Shown here: piece by piece, positions 27,064 through 35,409 of the stretch
How positions within the stretch are numbered: the first letter of the stretch is position 1
Layout of the letters: the number at the start of each line of letters is the position of its first letter
Assembly (NCBI GenBank): GCA_017993055.1
Contig: JAGONM010000033.1
Span: 1-41,397 of the forward strand
Length of the DNA stretch: 41,397 bases
Direction of reading: 5' to 3'
Origin: Armatimonadota bacterium
GTDB taxonomy: Bacteria; Armatimonadota; UBA5829; DTJY01
Position numbers and translations under genes: made by a program
The notes under the pieces: generated by a model
Told to the model about the DNA's origin: nothing
What the model saw: the letters and a program-made list of their open reading frames with translations, nothing else
The model's database searches: none

Positions 27064-27157
27064 TGGGGCGGTTTCGATAACGCAAAAGGGGCCCACCCGG
27101 ACAGAACCGATCTTACGATATGATAGTTGAGAGAAACGTCATATCGGAGGTAGAAAG

Positions 27158-28663
27158 GTGGTCCGGGTGGACGAGAAAGAGCGTATCAGAACAGCGCACT
27201 TGCGGCAAGGGAGGAGCATCCGGGAGATCGCGCGGGCGATGGGCCACTCCCGCAGGACGGTGAGGAAGGCCTTGGCGGACCCGTCTCCGCCGGTTTACCG
27301 GAGGGCGAAGCCGCCCGCGGAGCCGGTAATCGGCCCGGTGAAGGAGATCATCAGGCAGTGGCTTGCGGGCGATGTCGATCGGCCGAGGAAGCAGCGTCAC
27401 ACTGCGCACAGGGTATACGAGCGGCTCCGGGAAGAGCACGGATTTGCAGGGGGAGAATCGACGGTCAGGAGGTGCGTAAGGAAGTTACGAGCGAAGAAGG
27501 CTGAGTCGTTCATTCCGCTGTGTTTCGATCCCGGAGAGGACGCGCAGGCCGACTTCGGCGCGGCAAAGGTTATGATGGACGGCAGGGAGTTGGAGGTCAG
27601 CCTCTTCATCATCAAGCTCTGCCACTCGCACCGCCCGTTCGTAGTGGGGCTGCCGTTTGAGAAGCAGGAGGCGTTCCTGTCGGCCCACGTGAGAGCGTTC
27701 GACTTCTTTGGAGGGGTGCCGAGGCGGATCAGCTACGACAACCTGACGGTGGCGACGGCAAGAGCGATCCGGGGAGACAAGAGGCGTGAGATCGAGACGT
27801 TCGTCGGCTTCCGGAGTCACTATCTGTTCGAGAGCCACTTCTGCAATCCGGGAGAACCTCATGAGAAGGGTCAGGTAGAGAGCCAGGTCGGCTATGTGCG
27901 AAGGAACTGGTTCGTACCGGTGCCGAGGGTAAAGGACTTCGCGGAGCTGAACGCATACCTCTACCGGAAGTGCCTTGAAGAAGATCGCCGGGTGATCGGC
28001 GGGATGAAGGCAAGCATCGGGGAGATGTTCGCGGAGGAGAAGACGAATCTCCTGGCGCTGCCGAAGCGGCACTTCGAATGCTTCCGTCTTCACCCGGTCA
28101 GGTCGAACAAGCTGTCGATGGTGCGGTTCGAGGGCAACTCCTACTCGGTGCCGGATGCGTACTCGAGCCGGGATCTGTTCCTGAAGGCATACGTGGACCG
28201 CGTGGAGATATCGGATGCGTGCAGGGTGGCGGCGGTTCACGAGCGGCTTCTCGGGAAGGGAGAGGAGAGTCTCTCGGTAGCGCACTATCTCTCCGGGCTC
28301 GGCAGGAAGCCGCAAGCTGTGGAATACGCCAGGCCGATCAAGCGGAGCGAGTTCGCGCCGGTATACGCAAGGTTTCTGGAGAGACTGAAGTCGGAGCAGC
28401 CGGGGGTGGCGGCACGGAGATCGTTCCTCAAGGTCCTGGAGCTTACCGCCGTCTATCCCGAGTCGGCTGTCGCCGATGCGATGGAGATGGCGCTGCTCTA
28501 CGGGACATGCGATGCAGACGCGGTGAAGAATCTGCTCTGCCAATTCGACGAAGAGACGCGGGTAACGGGAGAAGCGATACTGCCGGAAGGGATACCGGAG
28601 GTCCTTGTAGAGGAAAGGGACACATCGCACTTCGACAGGCTGCTGGCGGGAGGTGCGAGATGA
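27158..28663 (+). CDS. istA: IS21-family transposase
   Basis: The 501-residue protein has an N-terminal helix-turn-helix (REIARAMGHSRRTVRKAL) and a DDE integrase core with D132 (QADFG), D194 (SYDNLT) and E241 (EKGQVESQVG). It cuts and joins the IS ends. The GTG start at 27158 has CGGAGG 7 nt upstream. Its stop overlaps istB (ATGA). No frame damage is seen, so the element may still move. Confidence 0.96.
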   Translation: MVRVDEKERIRTAHLRQGRSIREIARAMGHSRRTVRKALADPSPPVYRRAKPPAEPVIGPVKEIIRQWLAGDVDRPRKQRHTAHRVYERLREEHGFAGGESTVRRCVRKLRAKKAESFIPLCFDPGEDAQADFGAAKVMMDGRELEVSLFIIKLCHSHRPFVVGLPFEKQEAFLSAHVRAFDFFGGVPRRISYDNLTVATARAIRGDKRREIETFVGFRSHYLFESHFCNPGEPHEKGQVESQVGYVRRNWFVPVPRVKDFAELNAYLYRKCLEEDRRVIGGMKASIGEMFAEEKTNLLALPKRHFECFRLHPVRSNKLSMVRFEGNSYSVPDAYSSRDLFLKAYVDRVEISDACRVAAVHERLLGKGEESLSVAHYLSGLGRKPQAVEYARPIKRSEFAPVYARFLERLKSEQPGVAARRSFLKVLELTAVYPESAVADAMEMALLYGTCDADAVKNLLCQFDEETRVTGEAILPEGIPEVLVEERDTSHFDRLLAGGAR

Positions 28664-29421
28664 ACCAGCCCGACATGCTGCTCGGGGCGTACCTGCGGAA
28701 GCTGAGGCTGCCGACGGTAGCAGCGAGTTATGCGAAGATGGCGGAGGATGCCGCGGCAAGCCGGATCGGATATGTGGAGTACCTGCTGCATCTGATGGAG
28801 GCAGAGGTCTGTCAGCGTGAAAGCAACATGAGGAAGCGCCGTCTGTCGGCGGCGAGATTCCCGGTAGAGAAGACGCTCGACACATTCGAGTTCGGGAATC
28901 TGCCGAACCTCTCAAAGGAATCGGTCTTTCACCTGGCAGGCGGGGAGTACATCTCAGAGCGCGAGAACCTGATCATGGTGGGTCCGACCGGGGTCGGCAA
29001 GACCCACCTTGCGATCGCGCTGGGGACGGTCGCATGCGGACAGGGAAAGAGAGTCAGGTTCTACACGGCAGCCGGCCTGGTGAATGAGCTGTGTGAGGCG
29101 AGAGAACTCCGCCAATTGTCGAAACTTGAGGCAAGGCTTGAGAAGCACGAGCTTGTGGTGCTGGACGAGGTCGGGTACGTTCCCTTCTCTCAGGACGGAG
29201 GGAGGCTGCTCTTCAACTTCATAAGCTCGAGATACGAACGGGGATCGCTGATCGTGACGAGCAATCTGGAGTTTGCGAAGTGGACGAGTGTCTTCGGAGA
29301 CGAGCAGCTCACGGTGGCGCTGCTCGACCGGCTGACGCATCACTGCAAGATCCTGGAGATGAACGGCGACTCCTACCGATTCCGGGAGAGCCTCAAACGA
29401 AAGGCCGGCAAGAAAGAGTAA
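28660..29421 (+). CDS. istB: IS21 helper ATPase
   Basis: This 253-residue AAA+ protein of DnaC type has Walker A GPTGVGKT (K114), the Walker B region LVVLDEVGYVPF and an arginine-finger region near LLDRLTHHC. IstB helps the transposase choose target DNA in an ATP-dependent way. The start ATG at 28660 overlaps the istA stop and has GGGAGG 6 nt upstream; a longer open frame that begins inside istA is not real. Confidence 0.96.
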   Translation: MNQPDMLLGAYLRKLRLPTVAASYAKMAEDAAASRIGYVEYLLHLMEAEVCQRESNMRKRRLSAARFPVEKTLDTFEFGNLPNLSKESVFHLAGGEYISERENLIMVGPTGVGKTHLAIALGTVACGQGKRVRFYTAAGLVNELCEARELRQLSKLEARLEKHELVVLDEVGYVPFSQDGGRLLFNFISSRYERGSLIVTSNLEFAKWTSVFGDEQLTVALLDRLTHHCKILEMNGDSYRFRESLKRKAGKKE

Positions 29422-29457
29422 TGCATTTGTCCGGGTGGGTCCCTTTTACGTGATCAA

Positions 29458-29486
29458 GGTGGGCCCCTTTTGGGTTGTCAAACACA
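29458..29486. repeat. IS21 right terminal inverted repeat
   Basis: The inverted partner of 27,035-27,063. It ends in CA directly before the GGCGAT duplication. Confidence 0.92.
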
Positions 29487-29492
29487 GGCGAT
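29487..29492. repeat. target site duplication GGCGAT, right copy
   Basis: The second copy of the 6-bp duplication. It lies at the last codons of the 5' part of hsdS. Confidence 0.9.
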
Positions 29493-29996
29493 AAGCTTGT
29501 CCAGCGAACCGATGAGGGCGTCCACATCGCTCAGGGCATCGGCGATGTTGCGTTGCTCCTCTTTTGTAGATGGAACAGCAAGTCTGATGCTTAGGAGTTT
29601 CGACACCGATAGTCCCGGTTGAGCGGACGACTCGGAATAACGGTTGAGATGCATTCGCTCCAGCACATAGGTAAGCCACCGGATTTCAGTCTGGGCAAGG
29701 GGCGTCACCACAACTGCGTGCTCAGATGCAAAGAACCTTCCATCCACCCCTAACACGTTGCCACATAAAGCCCCTTGCCGCCCAATCAGTGCGTATCTTC
29801 CCTCGTGGGTAAACCGAGCCGTGAATCCTCGGAGGCCATGGCCACCATAGCATGGATAGGTCGAGAACTGATCGATCTTAGCAGAGGTTATTGCTTCACC
29901 GCTCTTCATGCGACAGACCTCGCCGAGGCTGACCACCTCCCAGTCCTGCGGGATTATCCCCGCCTCAGTCCGCTTGTAGCCCGGCTTCACTTCCAT
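29487..29996 (-). pseudogene. hsdS: hsdS, 5' part (N-terminal target recognition half), cut off by IS21
   Basis: 170 codons encode the start of a specificity subunit: VKPGYKRTEAGIIPQDWEVV, the first target recognition domain (KSGEAITSAKIDQF, ALIGRQGALCGNV) and the helical spacer EEQRNIADALSDVDALIGSL. Translation now runs 3 codons into the IS and stops at 29478. The ATG overlaps the 3' end of hsdM by 10 nt. HsdS chooses the DNA sequence methylated and cut by the complex. A truncated product with one recognition domain could form a dimer with altered, palindromic specificity, as reported for some type I systems; whether it does so here is unknown. Confidence 0.95.
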
Positions 29997-32437
29997 GCGA
30001 ATCCCATATCCTTCAGGTGTTCATCCACCCTGGTGCTCAGATCTTCGACCTCTTCTCCCAGCTTCGGCAGAGGAATAGCATAGCGTTCCGCCAATTCCCG
30101 GGTGCGTCCGGTCAGTGACTGGGACACCCGGTCCAGTTCGGAACGCACATGGGCGGCAAGGGATGCCAGCCACTTGTCGTCCACCACCAGCACGATCACT
30201 TCCTCGTCGGTAAGCTCTCCGTACCTGGCTGCCAGCTTCACATCGAGCGCCTTCCGGGCGTCCTTCATCTTCTTCGTTGTCTCGGACTCCTTCTCGACAA
30301 GGGCGAGGTACTTCTCCAGCACCTCGCGCTCGTCAGCGAAATCGGAGTCACCCTTGATCTCACGGAGGCGCGACTTCACATCCCCTTTCGTGACCTTTCC
30401 GTTCTCGGCCATGACCTCGGAGAGGAGCCCTTCTTCTCCGCCGTGCTCATCCCTCATCTCTTCCACTTCCTGCGCCAGTCGGGCGATCTCCGCCTCCAAC
30501 GCATCAATGGCCTGCTGCTCTTCCGCATAGTACCGGGCGATCAGCAAGGAAGGTGGAATCAGGTCGGCCTTGTACTTCCGTTTGCCAAGTACCAGATCGG
30601 GTTTCTCTTTCACCTTCTTGTCTTCAACTACCAGGCGGAGACGGCTTGCCTCAGCCCAGCCGTCCGAAGCGATCATGTACACATCGTCCTGCATGACGTC
30701 GGACCAGTAACTCATCAGGTGCTGGTAGACATCGTAGGAGTCTATCAGCTTGACGTCCCGGAAGGTCGAGAGCATGTCCTCCGACAGAACTTCGATTAAC
30801 TGCTTGGGCTTGGTATCGGTCGAGATGCCTTTCAGTGTCGCAACATGGGCATCTTTCCACCTGTCAAACAAGGTGGCTACCGCCTGGGTGTACGCCGCAA
30901 ACTCAGGCCGCGCGCATATCGTAGGCTTGACTTCAGCGGCGTCGACTCTCATCTGACTGTAGCCTGCCCGGTCCCCCGGCATGAAAAGCTGATCCTTCAG
31001 CGAGGGGAACACCTGCCAGTATTCCGACAGAACCTCCACGTCTCTGTTGGGAATGCCTCCAAGAAGATGTGCCTCGATATCCTGGAGGTCCTCCGGTTCG
31101 GTGGCGTCAATGTACCGGGGGATGTTCAGGTTGAAGTCATTGCCTTCGATCTCCGCCATCGGGACCATGCGCGAATATCTTGGGACTTCCCTCTGATTAT
31201 TGAAGACGTCTACGATCCGGTGGATGTCCTGATGACGCAGGCGGTTCTTGTTGCCGTCCTTCACGAAACCCTTGCTCGCGTCAATCATGAAGATGCCTGT
31301 TCGTCCGGCGGCGCTCTCCTTGTCCAGGACGATGATGCACGCGGGGATGCCTGTGCCGTAGAACAGATTGGCAGGGAGGCCGATGATTCCCTTGATGTAT
31401 CCCCTGCGAAGGATATTCCTGCGGATGACCGCCTCCGAGTTCCCCCGGAAGAGGACACCATGCGGGAGGATGATCGCGCCCTTGCCGGTGCTCTTCAGCG
31501 AACGTATGAGGTGCAGGAGGAAGGCATAGTCCCCGTTCTTCTTCGGCGGCACGCCGTCCACAAAGCGCTCATAGCGGTCGTTGTAGGGGTCAAAGCCCTG
31601 GCTCCAGGACTTCGTCGAGAACGGCGGATTGGCCACGGCGAAGTCGAACGTCTTGAGGCTTCCGTCCGGATTCTTGAAGTGCGGGTCGGCAAGGGTGTTG
31701 CCCTGCCAGATATCGTGCGCCGCAGCCGGGCAGTCATGGAGGATCATGTTCATCCTCGCAAGTGCAGCGGTGGCGTTGTCCATCTCCTGCCCGTAGATAG
31801 TCAAGTCGAGTCCGCTCGGGGCTTCATCGTGCGCCTTGATAAGCAGTGAGCCCGATCCGCAGGTCGGGTCGTAGATGGTCTGGGCGGAACTCGTCGCCTG
31901 TCCGACGCCGATGACCTTCGCCATGATGCGGGATACCTCGGCGGGAGTGTAGAACTGCCCCTTGCTCTTGCCCGATTGCTCCGCGAAGTTCCGCATCAGG
32001 TACTCGTAAGCGTCGCCGAGGATGTCGTCGTCTTCCGCCCGGTTCTTGCTGAAGTCGAGCCCCGACTCCTCGAAGATGCCGACGAGGTTGGTAAGGCGGT
32101 CTACCATCTCCTGGCCCTTGCCCAGCTTGTCGGGGTCATTGAAGTCGGCAAGGTCTATCACGCCCTTGAGTTCATTGGCCTCCGCCAGCCTGGCGATGAT
32201 TACGTTGATGCCCTCGCCGATATCCTTGTCACCCTTCAACGCGACCATATCGGCAAAGCTGCCGCCTTCAGGAACCTCAAGAAGTGCGTCCGGTTGTCCG
32301 GCGTACTTGTCAGAGACGTACTTGACGAAGAGCAGGGTCAGAATATAGTCCTTGTACTGAGAGGCATCCATGCCGCCGCGCAGTTCGTCACAGCTTCGCC
32401 AAAGGTGGCTGTAGAGTTCGCTTTTCTTAATCGCCAT
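29987..32437 (-). CDS. hsdM: type I restriction-modification methylase subunit M
   Basis: The 816-residue N6-adenine methyltransferase has an N-terminal helical HsdM_N domain, the lead-in GQFYTPAEVSRIMAKVI, motif I DPTCGSGS (190-197) for S-adenosylmethionine and the catalytic motif IV NPPF (270-273). It is about 300 residues longer than a classic HsdM. The extension after about residue 500 holds a long coiled coil (EEQQAIDALEAEIARLAQEVEEM) and a helical end. The extension resembles that of other long HsdM proteins and probably takes part in complex assembly. It is the first gene of the operon. No strong promoter is seen directly upstream. Confidence 0.95.
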   Translation of the reverse strand: MAIKKSELYSHLWRSCDELRGGMDASQYKDYILTLLFVKYVSDKYAGQPDALLEVPEGGSFADMVALKGDKDIGEGINVIIARLAEANELKGVIDLADFNDPDKLGKGQEMVDRLTNLVGIFEESGLDFSKNRAEDDDILGDAYEYLMRNFAEQSGKSKGQFYTPAEVSRIMAKVIGVGQATSSAQTIYDPTCGSGSLLIKAHDEAPSGLDLTIYGQEMDNATAALARMNMILHDCPAAAHDIWQGNTLADPHFKNPDGSLKTFDFAVANPPFSTKSWSQGFDPYNDRYERFVDGVPPKKNGDYAFLLHLIRSLKSTGKGAIILPHGVLFRGNSEAVIRRNILRRGYIKGIIGLPANLFYGTGIPACIIVLDKESAAGRTGIFMIDASKGFVKDGNKNRLRHQDIHRIVDVFNNQREVPRYSRMVPMAEIEGNDFNLNIPRYIDATEPEDLQDIEAHLLGGIPNRDVEVLSEYWQVFPSLKDQLFMPGDRAGYSQMRVDAAEVKPTICARPEFAAYTQAVATLFDRWKDAHVATLKGISTDTKPKQLIEVLSEDMLSTFRDVKLIDSYDVYQHLMSYWSDVMQDDVYMIASDGWAEASRLRLVVEDKKVKEKPDLVLGKRKYKADLIPPSLLIARYYAEEQQAIDALEAEIARLAQEVEEMRDEHGGEEGLLSEVMAENGKVTKGDVKSRLREIKGDSDFADEREVLEKYLALVEKESETTKKMKDARKALDVKLAARYGELTDEEVIVLVVDDKWLASLAAHVRSELDRVSQSLTGRTRELAERYAIPLPKLGEEVEDLSTRVDEHLKDMGFAWK

Positions 32438-32641
32438 TCGGCCTATACCCCTATGTCAACCAGCTGGTCATATGATGCCATAGCGAACTGGCGAGGTTCG
32501 GCCTGCTCGGAAGGTCCGCCGGTGCATCTTGGAAGAACCGAAGTTCGGGCTCATTGAACTCGCGGGTCACGCGTGACTCCCTACAACTGATTCTCGATGC
32601 AGACCGCCCGAAGACTCCGAGGACTGCAGGAGTGCCGTGAT

Positions 32642-32666
32642 GACCGGAATGTGGATCGCTCCGGTC
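32642..32666. repeat. inverted repeat GACCGGA-N11-TCCGGTC
   Basis: Perfect 7-bp arms with an 11-nt spacer between divergent defence genes. Possible operator. Confidence 0.45.
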
Positions 32667-32692
32667 GCTGGCAGTTGCCGGGCCGCCAACCA

Positions 32693-32714
32693 TCCGCACG
32701 GGCGCCCGTGCGGA
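32693..32714. repeat. perfect 22-bp palindrome
   Basis: The two 11-nt halves TCCGCACGGGC and GCCCGTGCGGA are exact complements with no spacer. It lies between divergent hsdM and the NucS-like gene. With no loop it is more likely a dimer-binding site than an RNA hairpin. Confidence 0.6.
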
Positions 32715-32836
32715 ACAGCCTCATCTTAAGCCGACTAGAGGAAGTTGTCAAGGCATCGGCGAATGCAATACCGATCGCATATCCGAGGATCAGCGCACTT
32801 CCCGGCAGGTCCTGCCACGAGACAGGAGGTATCCGC

Positions 32837-33907
32837 ATGTCGAGTCGGAGTCCGATTCAGGCCGGCCTATCAGACTACGAGGCCGCAATCACGGCTCTGC
32901 GCGAGAAGTTGCCGTCTGCGCTCAGTCACCCGGATGTAGGACCGATAGCTGCTGCGAAGGAACAGGTGATCGGCCACTACGGCCCTCTCTTCAGGGCTGA
33001 CAGTCTTGGCAGCGTCAATCTTGACGAGTTCCGGTCGTTCTTGGACTTCCGCAACAACAGGCACTGGGGCGGACTCCACCGGCAGGTTGGCTTCATATTC
33101 GCAGATCCTCCAGCTCTTCGGAATGTGCTCTACGTACTGGCTGACGAAGGCCGGCCAGTGGAGGAGCGGATCGACAACGCGGTTGCCGGGGTTCAGGGTA
33201 TGGGCAAGGCCATCATCACGGCTTTTCTCCACGTCGCTTACCCTGAGAAGTACGCTGTCTGGAACAACACGGCCGAGGGAGCGCTCAAGCAGATCGGACT
33301 CTGGCCGGCCTTCGATAGGGGTGCTACCGTTGGGGCGAAGTACTCAAGGATCAATGATCTCATCAAGCGCATTTCGGCTGATTTGGAGCTGGATCTCTGG
33401 ACTTTGGACGCGGTCTGGTGGGCATTGGTGCAGCCGGAAGTGCCTCAGCCCCCCGTTGTTACTCCAAAGGAGACATCCACTGGTGTCACTCCTCCCGGCC
33501 AGGCGTTTGGCCTCGAACGTCATCTCCATGAGTTCCTGGTAGACAACTGGGCAGGAACTGAGCTCGCAAGTGAGTGGGATATCTACTCCGAGGACGGTGA
33601 TCGCTTGACGGGCATCGAGTACCCTTGTGCGGTCGGGTACATTGACATTCTATGCAGGCACAAGACTCAGACCCGCTGGCTGGTGATCGAGTTGAAGCGG
33701 GGACAGACAAGCGACGCGACAGTGGGGCAGGTGCTCAGGTATATGGGTTGGGTAGGCAAGGAACTCGCCTCGGCTGATGAGAAGGTCGAGGGTCTAGTGA
33801 TCGCGCATTCAGGCGACAATGCTTTGAAGTATGCGTTATCCCCGCTCCCGAACGTTCGCCTTATGTTGTATGAGGTCGAGTTTCGACTGACCTCGGCGAG
33901 CGGCTGA
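32837..33907 (+). CDS. NucS-like PD-(D/E)xK nuclease with N-terminal recognition-like domain
   Basis: The ATG at 32837 has a perfect AGGAGGT 6 nt upstream and gives 356 residues. The C-terminal domain (about 225-350) has the NucS/DUF91 nuclease core: GYIDIL (D270), LVIELKRG (E285, K287) and TVGQVLRYMGWV (Q298). The first 200 residues contain RNNRHWGGLHRQ and GVQGMGKAIITAFLHVAYPE, a helix-hairpin-helix-like segment also met in proteins of the McrB type, followed by a proline-rich linker. It could cut modified or mismatched DNA, and a role as a modification-dependent restriction enzyme is plausible beside a type I system. Target and activity are inferred from the fold. Confidence 0.8.
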   Translation: MSSRSPIQAGLSDYEAAITALREKLPSALSHPDVGPIAAAKEQVIGHYGPLFRADSLGSVNLDEFRSFLDFRNNRHWGGLHRQVGFIFADPPALRNVLYVLADEGRPVEERIDNAVAGVQGMGKAIITAFLHVAYPEKYAVWNNTAEGALKQIGLWPAFDRGATVGAKYSRINDLIKRISADLELDLWTLDAVWWALVQPEVPQPPVVTPKETSTGVTPPGQAFGLERHLHEFLVDNWAGTELASEWDIYSEDGDRLTGIEYPCAVGYIDILCRHKTQTRWLVIELKRGQTSDATVGQVLRYMGWVGKELASADEKVEGLVIAHSGDNALKYALSPLPNVRLMLYEVEFRLTSASG

Positions 33908-34072
33908 TCCCGATATTGCCGCACGAGAGAGCTGTAATGACCTTACCGAGTCACTTCAGGCTGACGGCCGCGAACCACAGCCATCTGTTTGCGATCGTCC
34001 GGCCGGGCGGAGTACGGCCTGGGTCGTAGGGCCGGTGCATCGCCGACTTCGATGGCACTGGCGGAGATAGCT

Positions 34073-34510
34073 ATGACTGCAGTGACAGGCAGAACTGTGG
34101 TACTGGTATCATGCGTGTCGCGGAAGCAGCCCGGACCCTGCAAGGCCAAGGACCTATACTGCTCGAGCTTCTTCCGGAAGGCCAGGGCATACGCCGAACG
34201 AGTGGGCGACGCCTGGTACATCCTATCCGCGGAGCACGGCCTTCTGTGCCCGGATACCGTGATCGTGGACTACGACCGCACGCTCAACCGGATGCCGATC
34301 GCGGAGAGGCTTGCATGGGCCGATCGCGTGTCCCGCGACCTCAGCCGGGTCATCAAGCCGTCGGACCGCGTCCAGGTCCTAGCCGGGTCCCGATACAGGG
34401 AGTTTGTAATGCCCGCACTTCGCACCCTGTGTGCGGAGGTGTCGGTCCCGATGGAAGGCCTGACTATCGGTAAGCAGCTTCAATGGCTGGACACGCAGGG
34501 CAAGCCATGA
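34073..34510 (+). CDS. DUF6884-like protein
   Basis: Starting at the ATG with GGAG 6 nt upstream gives 145 residues. The protein has the conserved pattern VVLVSCVSRK, then CKAKDLYCSSFFRKARAYAE and WYILSAEHGLLCPD, then YDRTL. This small alpha/beta family is known mainly from defence and mobile regions and has no firmly known role; the early Cys/Ser and Lys and the S-A-E-H-G-L-L turn are probably functional. It overlaps the following gene by ATGA, so the two are translated together and probably work as a pair. Confidence 0.75.
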   Translation: MTAVTGRTVVLVSCVSRKQPGPCKAKDLYCSSFFRKARAYAERVGDAWYILSAEHGLLCPDTVIVDYDRTLNRMPIAERLAWADRVSRDLSRVIKPSDRVQVLAGSRYREFVMPALRTLCAEVSVPMEGLTIGKQLQWLDTQGKP

Positions 34511-35196
34511 CACGGCTGGCTGATCTGCGCCGGTTCTATCGCACGATGGAAGACCTGGAGCGCAAAGTCGGCGGGTGCCGGTCGCTGATGGAGTGCACCG
34601 GGAACATGCATTGGCCCAGACGTGGCGTCTACTTCTTCTTCGAGAAGGGGCAGGTCCGTTCGGACACCGGGGTAGGGCTCCGCGTCGTCCGTGTGGGTAC
34701 CCATGCCTTGAAGGCAAACAGCGCCACCACGCTCTGGAGCCGGTTGCGCGCGCACAGGGGAAGGGCGTGCAGCGGCGCCGGCAACCACAGGGCCTCCGTC
34801 TTCCGGCTGCTGGTGGGACAGGCTGTCGCGTCCCGTGACGGCGTTTCCTGCGGCTCATGGGGAAGGAATGTCCCCAGGCAGGAACGCAACCGCGAGGAAG
34901 AGATCGAGCTCGAACGCCTGGTCAGCCTCTATATCGGCGGCATGCCCTTCCTCTGGCTGGAAGCGGATGACGCCCCTGGTCCGGATAGCGTTCGGGGATA
35001 CATCGAGCGCAACGCGATCGCGCTCCTGAGCAACTTCGGCAAGGAGGAACTCGATCCGCCGTCTGATGGGTGGCTCGGACGGAACTGCCCGAAGGAGCGG
35101 ATCAGGTCCTCCGGGCTCTGGAACTCCAACCATGTTGACGAGGACTACGACCGCACCTTTCTCGACGATCTCGCGTCTCTAGTCTCGGCGACGTAA
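34507..35196 (+). CDS. GIY-YIG-like protein coupled to the DUF6884-like gene
   Basis: The start ATG at 34507 overlaps the previous stop (ATGA); an in-frame ATG 24 nt upstream is the alternative. The 229 residues begin with a helix (LADLRRFYRTMEDLERKVGG). A GIY-YIG-like core follows: RRGVYFFFE (about 39-46), RVVRVGTHAL (59-68) with V-G-T-H in the second strand, and LWSRLRAHRG (77-86), whose arginines fit the catalytic helix. The glutamate of known GIY-YIG nucleases is not obvious, so it may bind rather than cut. The C-terminus (GLWNSNHVDEDYDRTFLDDL) is conserved-looking but unassigned. Confidence 0.65.
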   Translation: MTRLADLRRFYRTMEDLERKVGGCRSLMECTGNMHWPRRGVYFFFEKGQVRSDTGVGLRVVRVGTHALKANSATTLWSRLRAHRGRACSGAGNHRASVFRLLVGQAVASRDGVSCGSWGRNVPRQERNREEEIELERLVSLYIGGMPFLWLEADDAPGPDSVRGYIERNAIALLSNFGKEELDPPSDGWLGRNCPKERIRSSGLWNSNHVDEDYDRTFLDDLASLVSAT

Positions 35197-35232
35197 GGCG
35201 CATGCGCGCAGCCTCCGATGCCTGCGGCTCCC

Positions 35233-35253
35233 ATGCCTGAACCGGCCAGGCAT
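35233..35253. repeat. 7-bp hairpin after the GIY-YIG-like gene
   Basis: ATGCCTG (35233-35239) and CAGGCAT (35247-35253) pair with a 7-nt loop, 36 nt after the stop codon. An extra ATGCCTG lies just upstream (near 35218). No T-run follows. Confidence 0.45.
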
Positions 35254-35311
35254 CGATCCCTGCCCACCCGGTAATAGTACCAATCCTTGGGCTCCACCTG
35301 TGGGCCCCGGG

Positions 35312-35339
35312 TTGACTGAGTAGCCGTTCCAGGTATAAC
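35312..35339 (+). promoter_or_regulatory. promoter of the CARF-HTH gene
   Basis: TTGACT (35312-35317), a 16-nt spacer and TATAAC (35334-35339) form one of the best sigma70-type promoters in the window. The arms CCAGG (35329-35333) and CCTGG (35346-35350) surround the -10 box and could be an operator. The leader is about 65 nt. Confidence 0.65.
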
Positions 35340-35409
35340 ATCCTTCCTGGCACAGACGGACTCCGGAGGTGCCGAATGGGATGTGCAACTTGATGTGGAG
35401 GTCTGGACC

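Larger units (their letters stand above)
27035..29486 (+). mobile_element. IS21-family insertion sequence in hsdS
   Basis: The element is 2452 bp, bounded by 29-nt imperfect inverted repeats (25 of 29 identical, starting TGTGTTTGA and containing GGGGCCCACC) and a 6-bp duplication. Inner repeats at both ends (27081-27103 and 29428-29450, 21 of 23 identical as inverted copies) are typical of the multiple transposase sites of IS21. It carries istA and istB in the usual overlapping order and is intact. Confidence 0.97.
32438..32836. other. 399-nt noncoding stretch between divergent hsdM and nuclease genes
   Basis: No gene is supported; the open plus-strand frame from 32597 lacks a start with a ribosome site before 32837 and is Arg-rich. 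It contains two clear dyads: GACCGGA-N11-TCCGGTC (32642-32666) and a perfect 22-bp palindrome (32693-32714). Promoters for both directions should lie here, but no strong -10/-35 pair stands out. Confidence 0.5.

Noticed and set aside
28078-29421. 447-codon frame starting inside istA
   Set aside because: Only the part from the ATG at 28660 encodes IstB; the front part is an out-of-frame reading of istA.
32597-32836. Longer N-terminus of the NucS-like protein
   Set aside because: The added 80 residues are Arg-rich, read through the palindromic dyad, and the AGGAGGT site clearly sets the start at 32837.
35270-35281. GGTAATAGTACC before the CARF-HTH promoter as a third operator
   Set aside because: The arms are only GGTA/TACC, two bases shorter on each side than GGTAAC/GTTACC, and the distance to the -10 box is about 52 nt, unlike the 25 nt at sites A and B.
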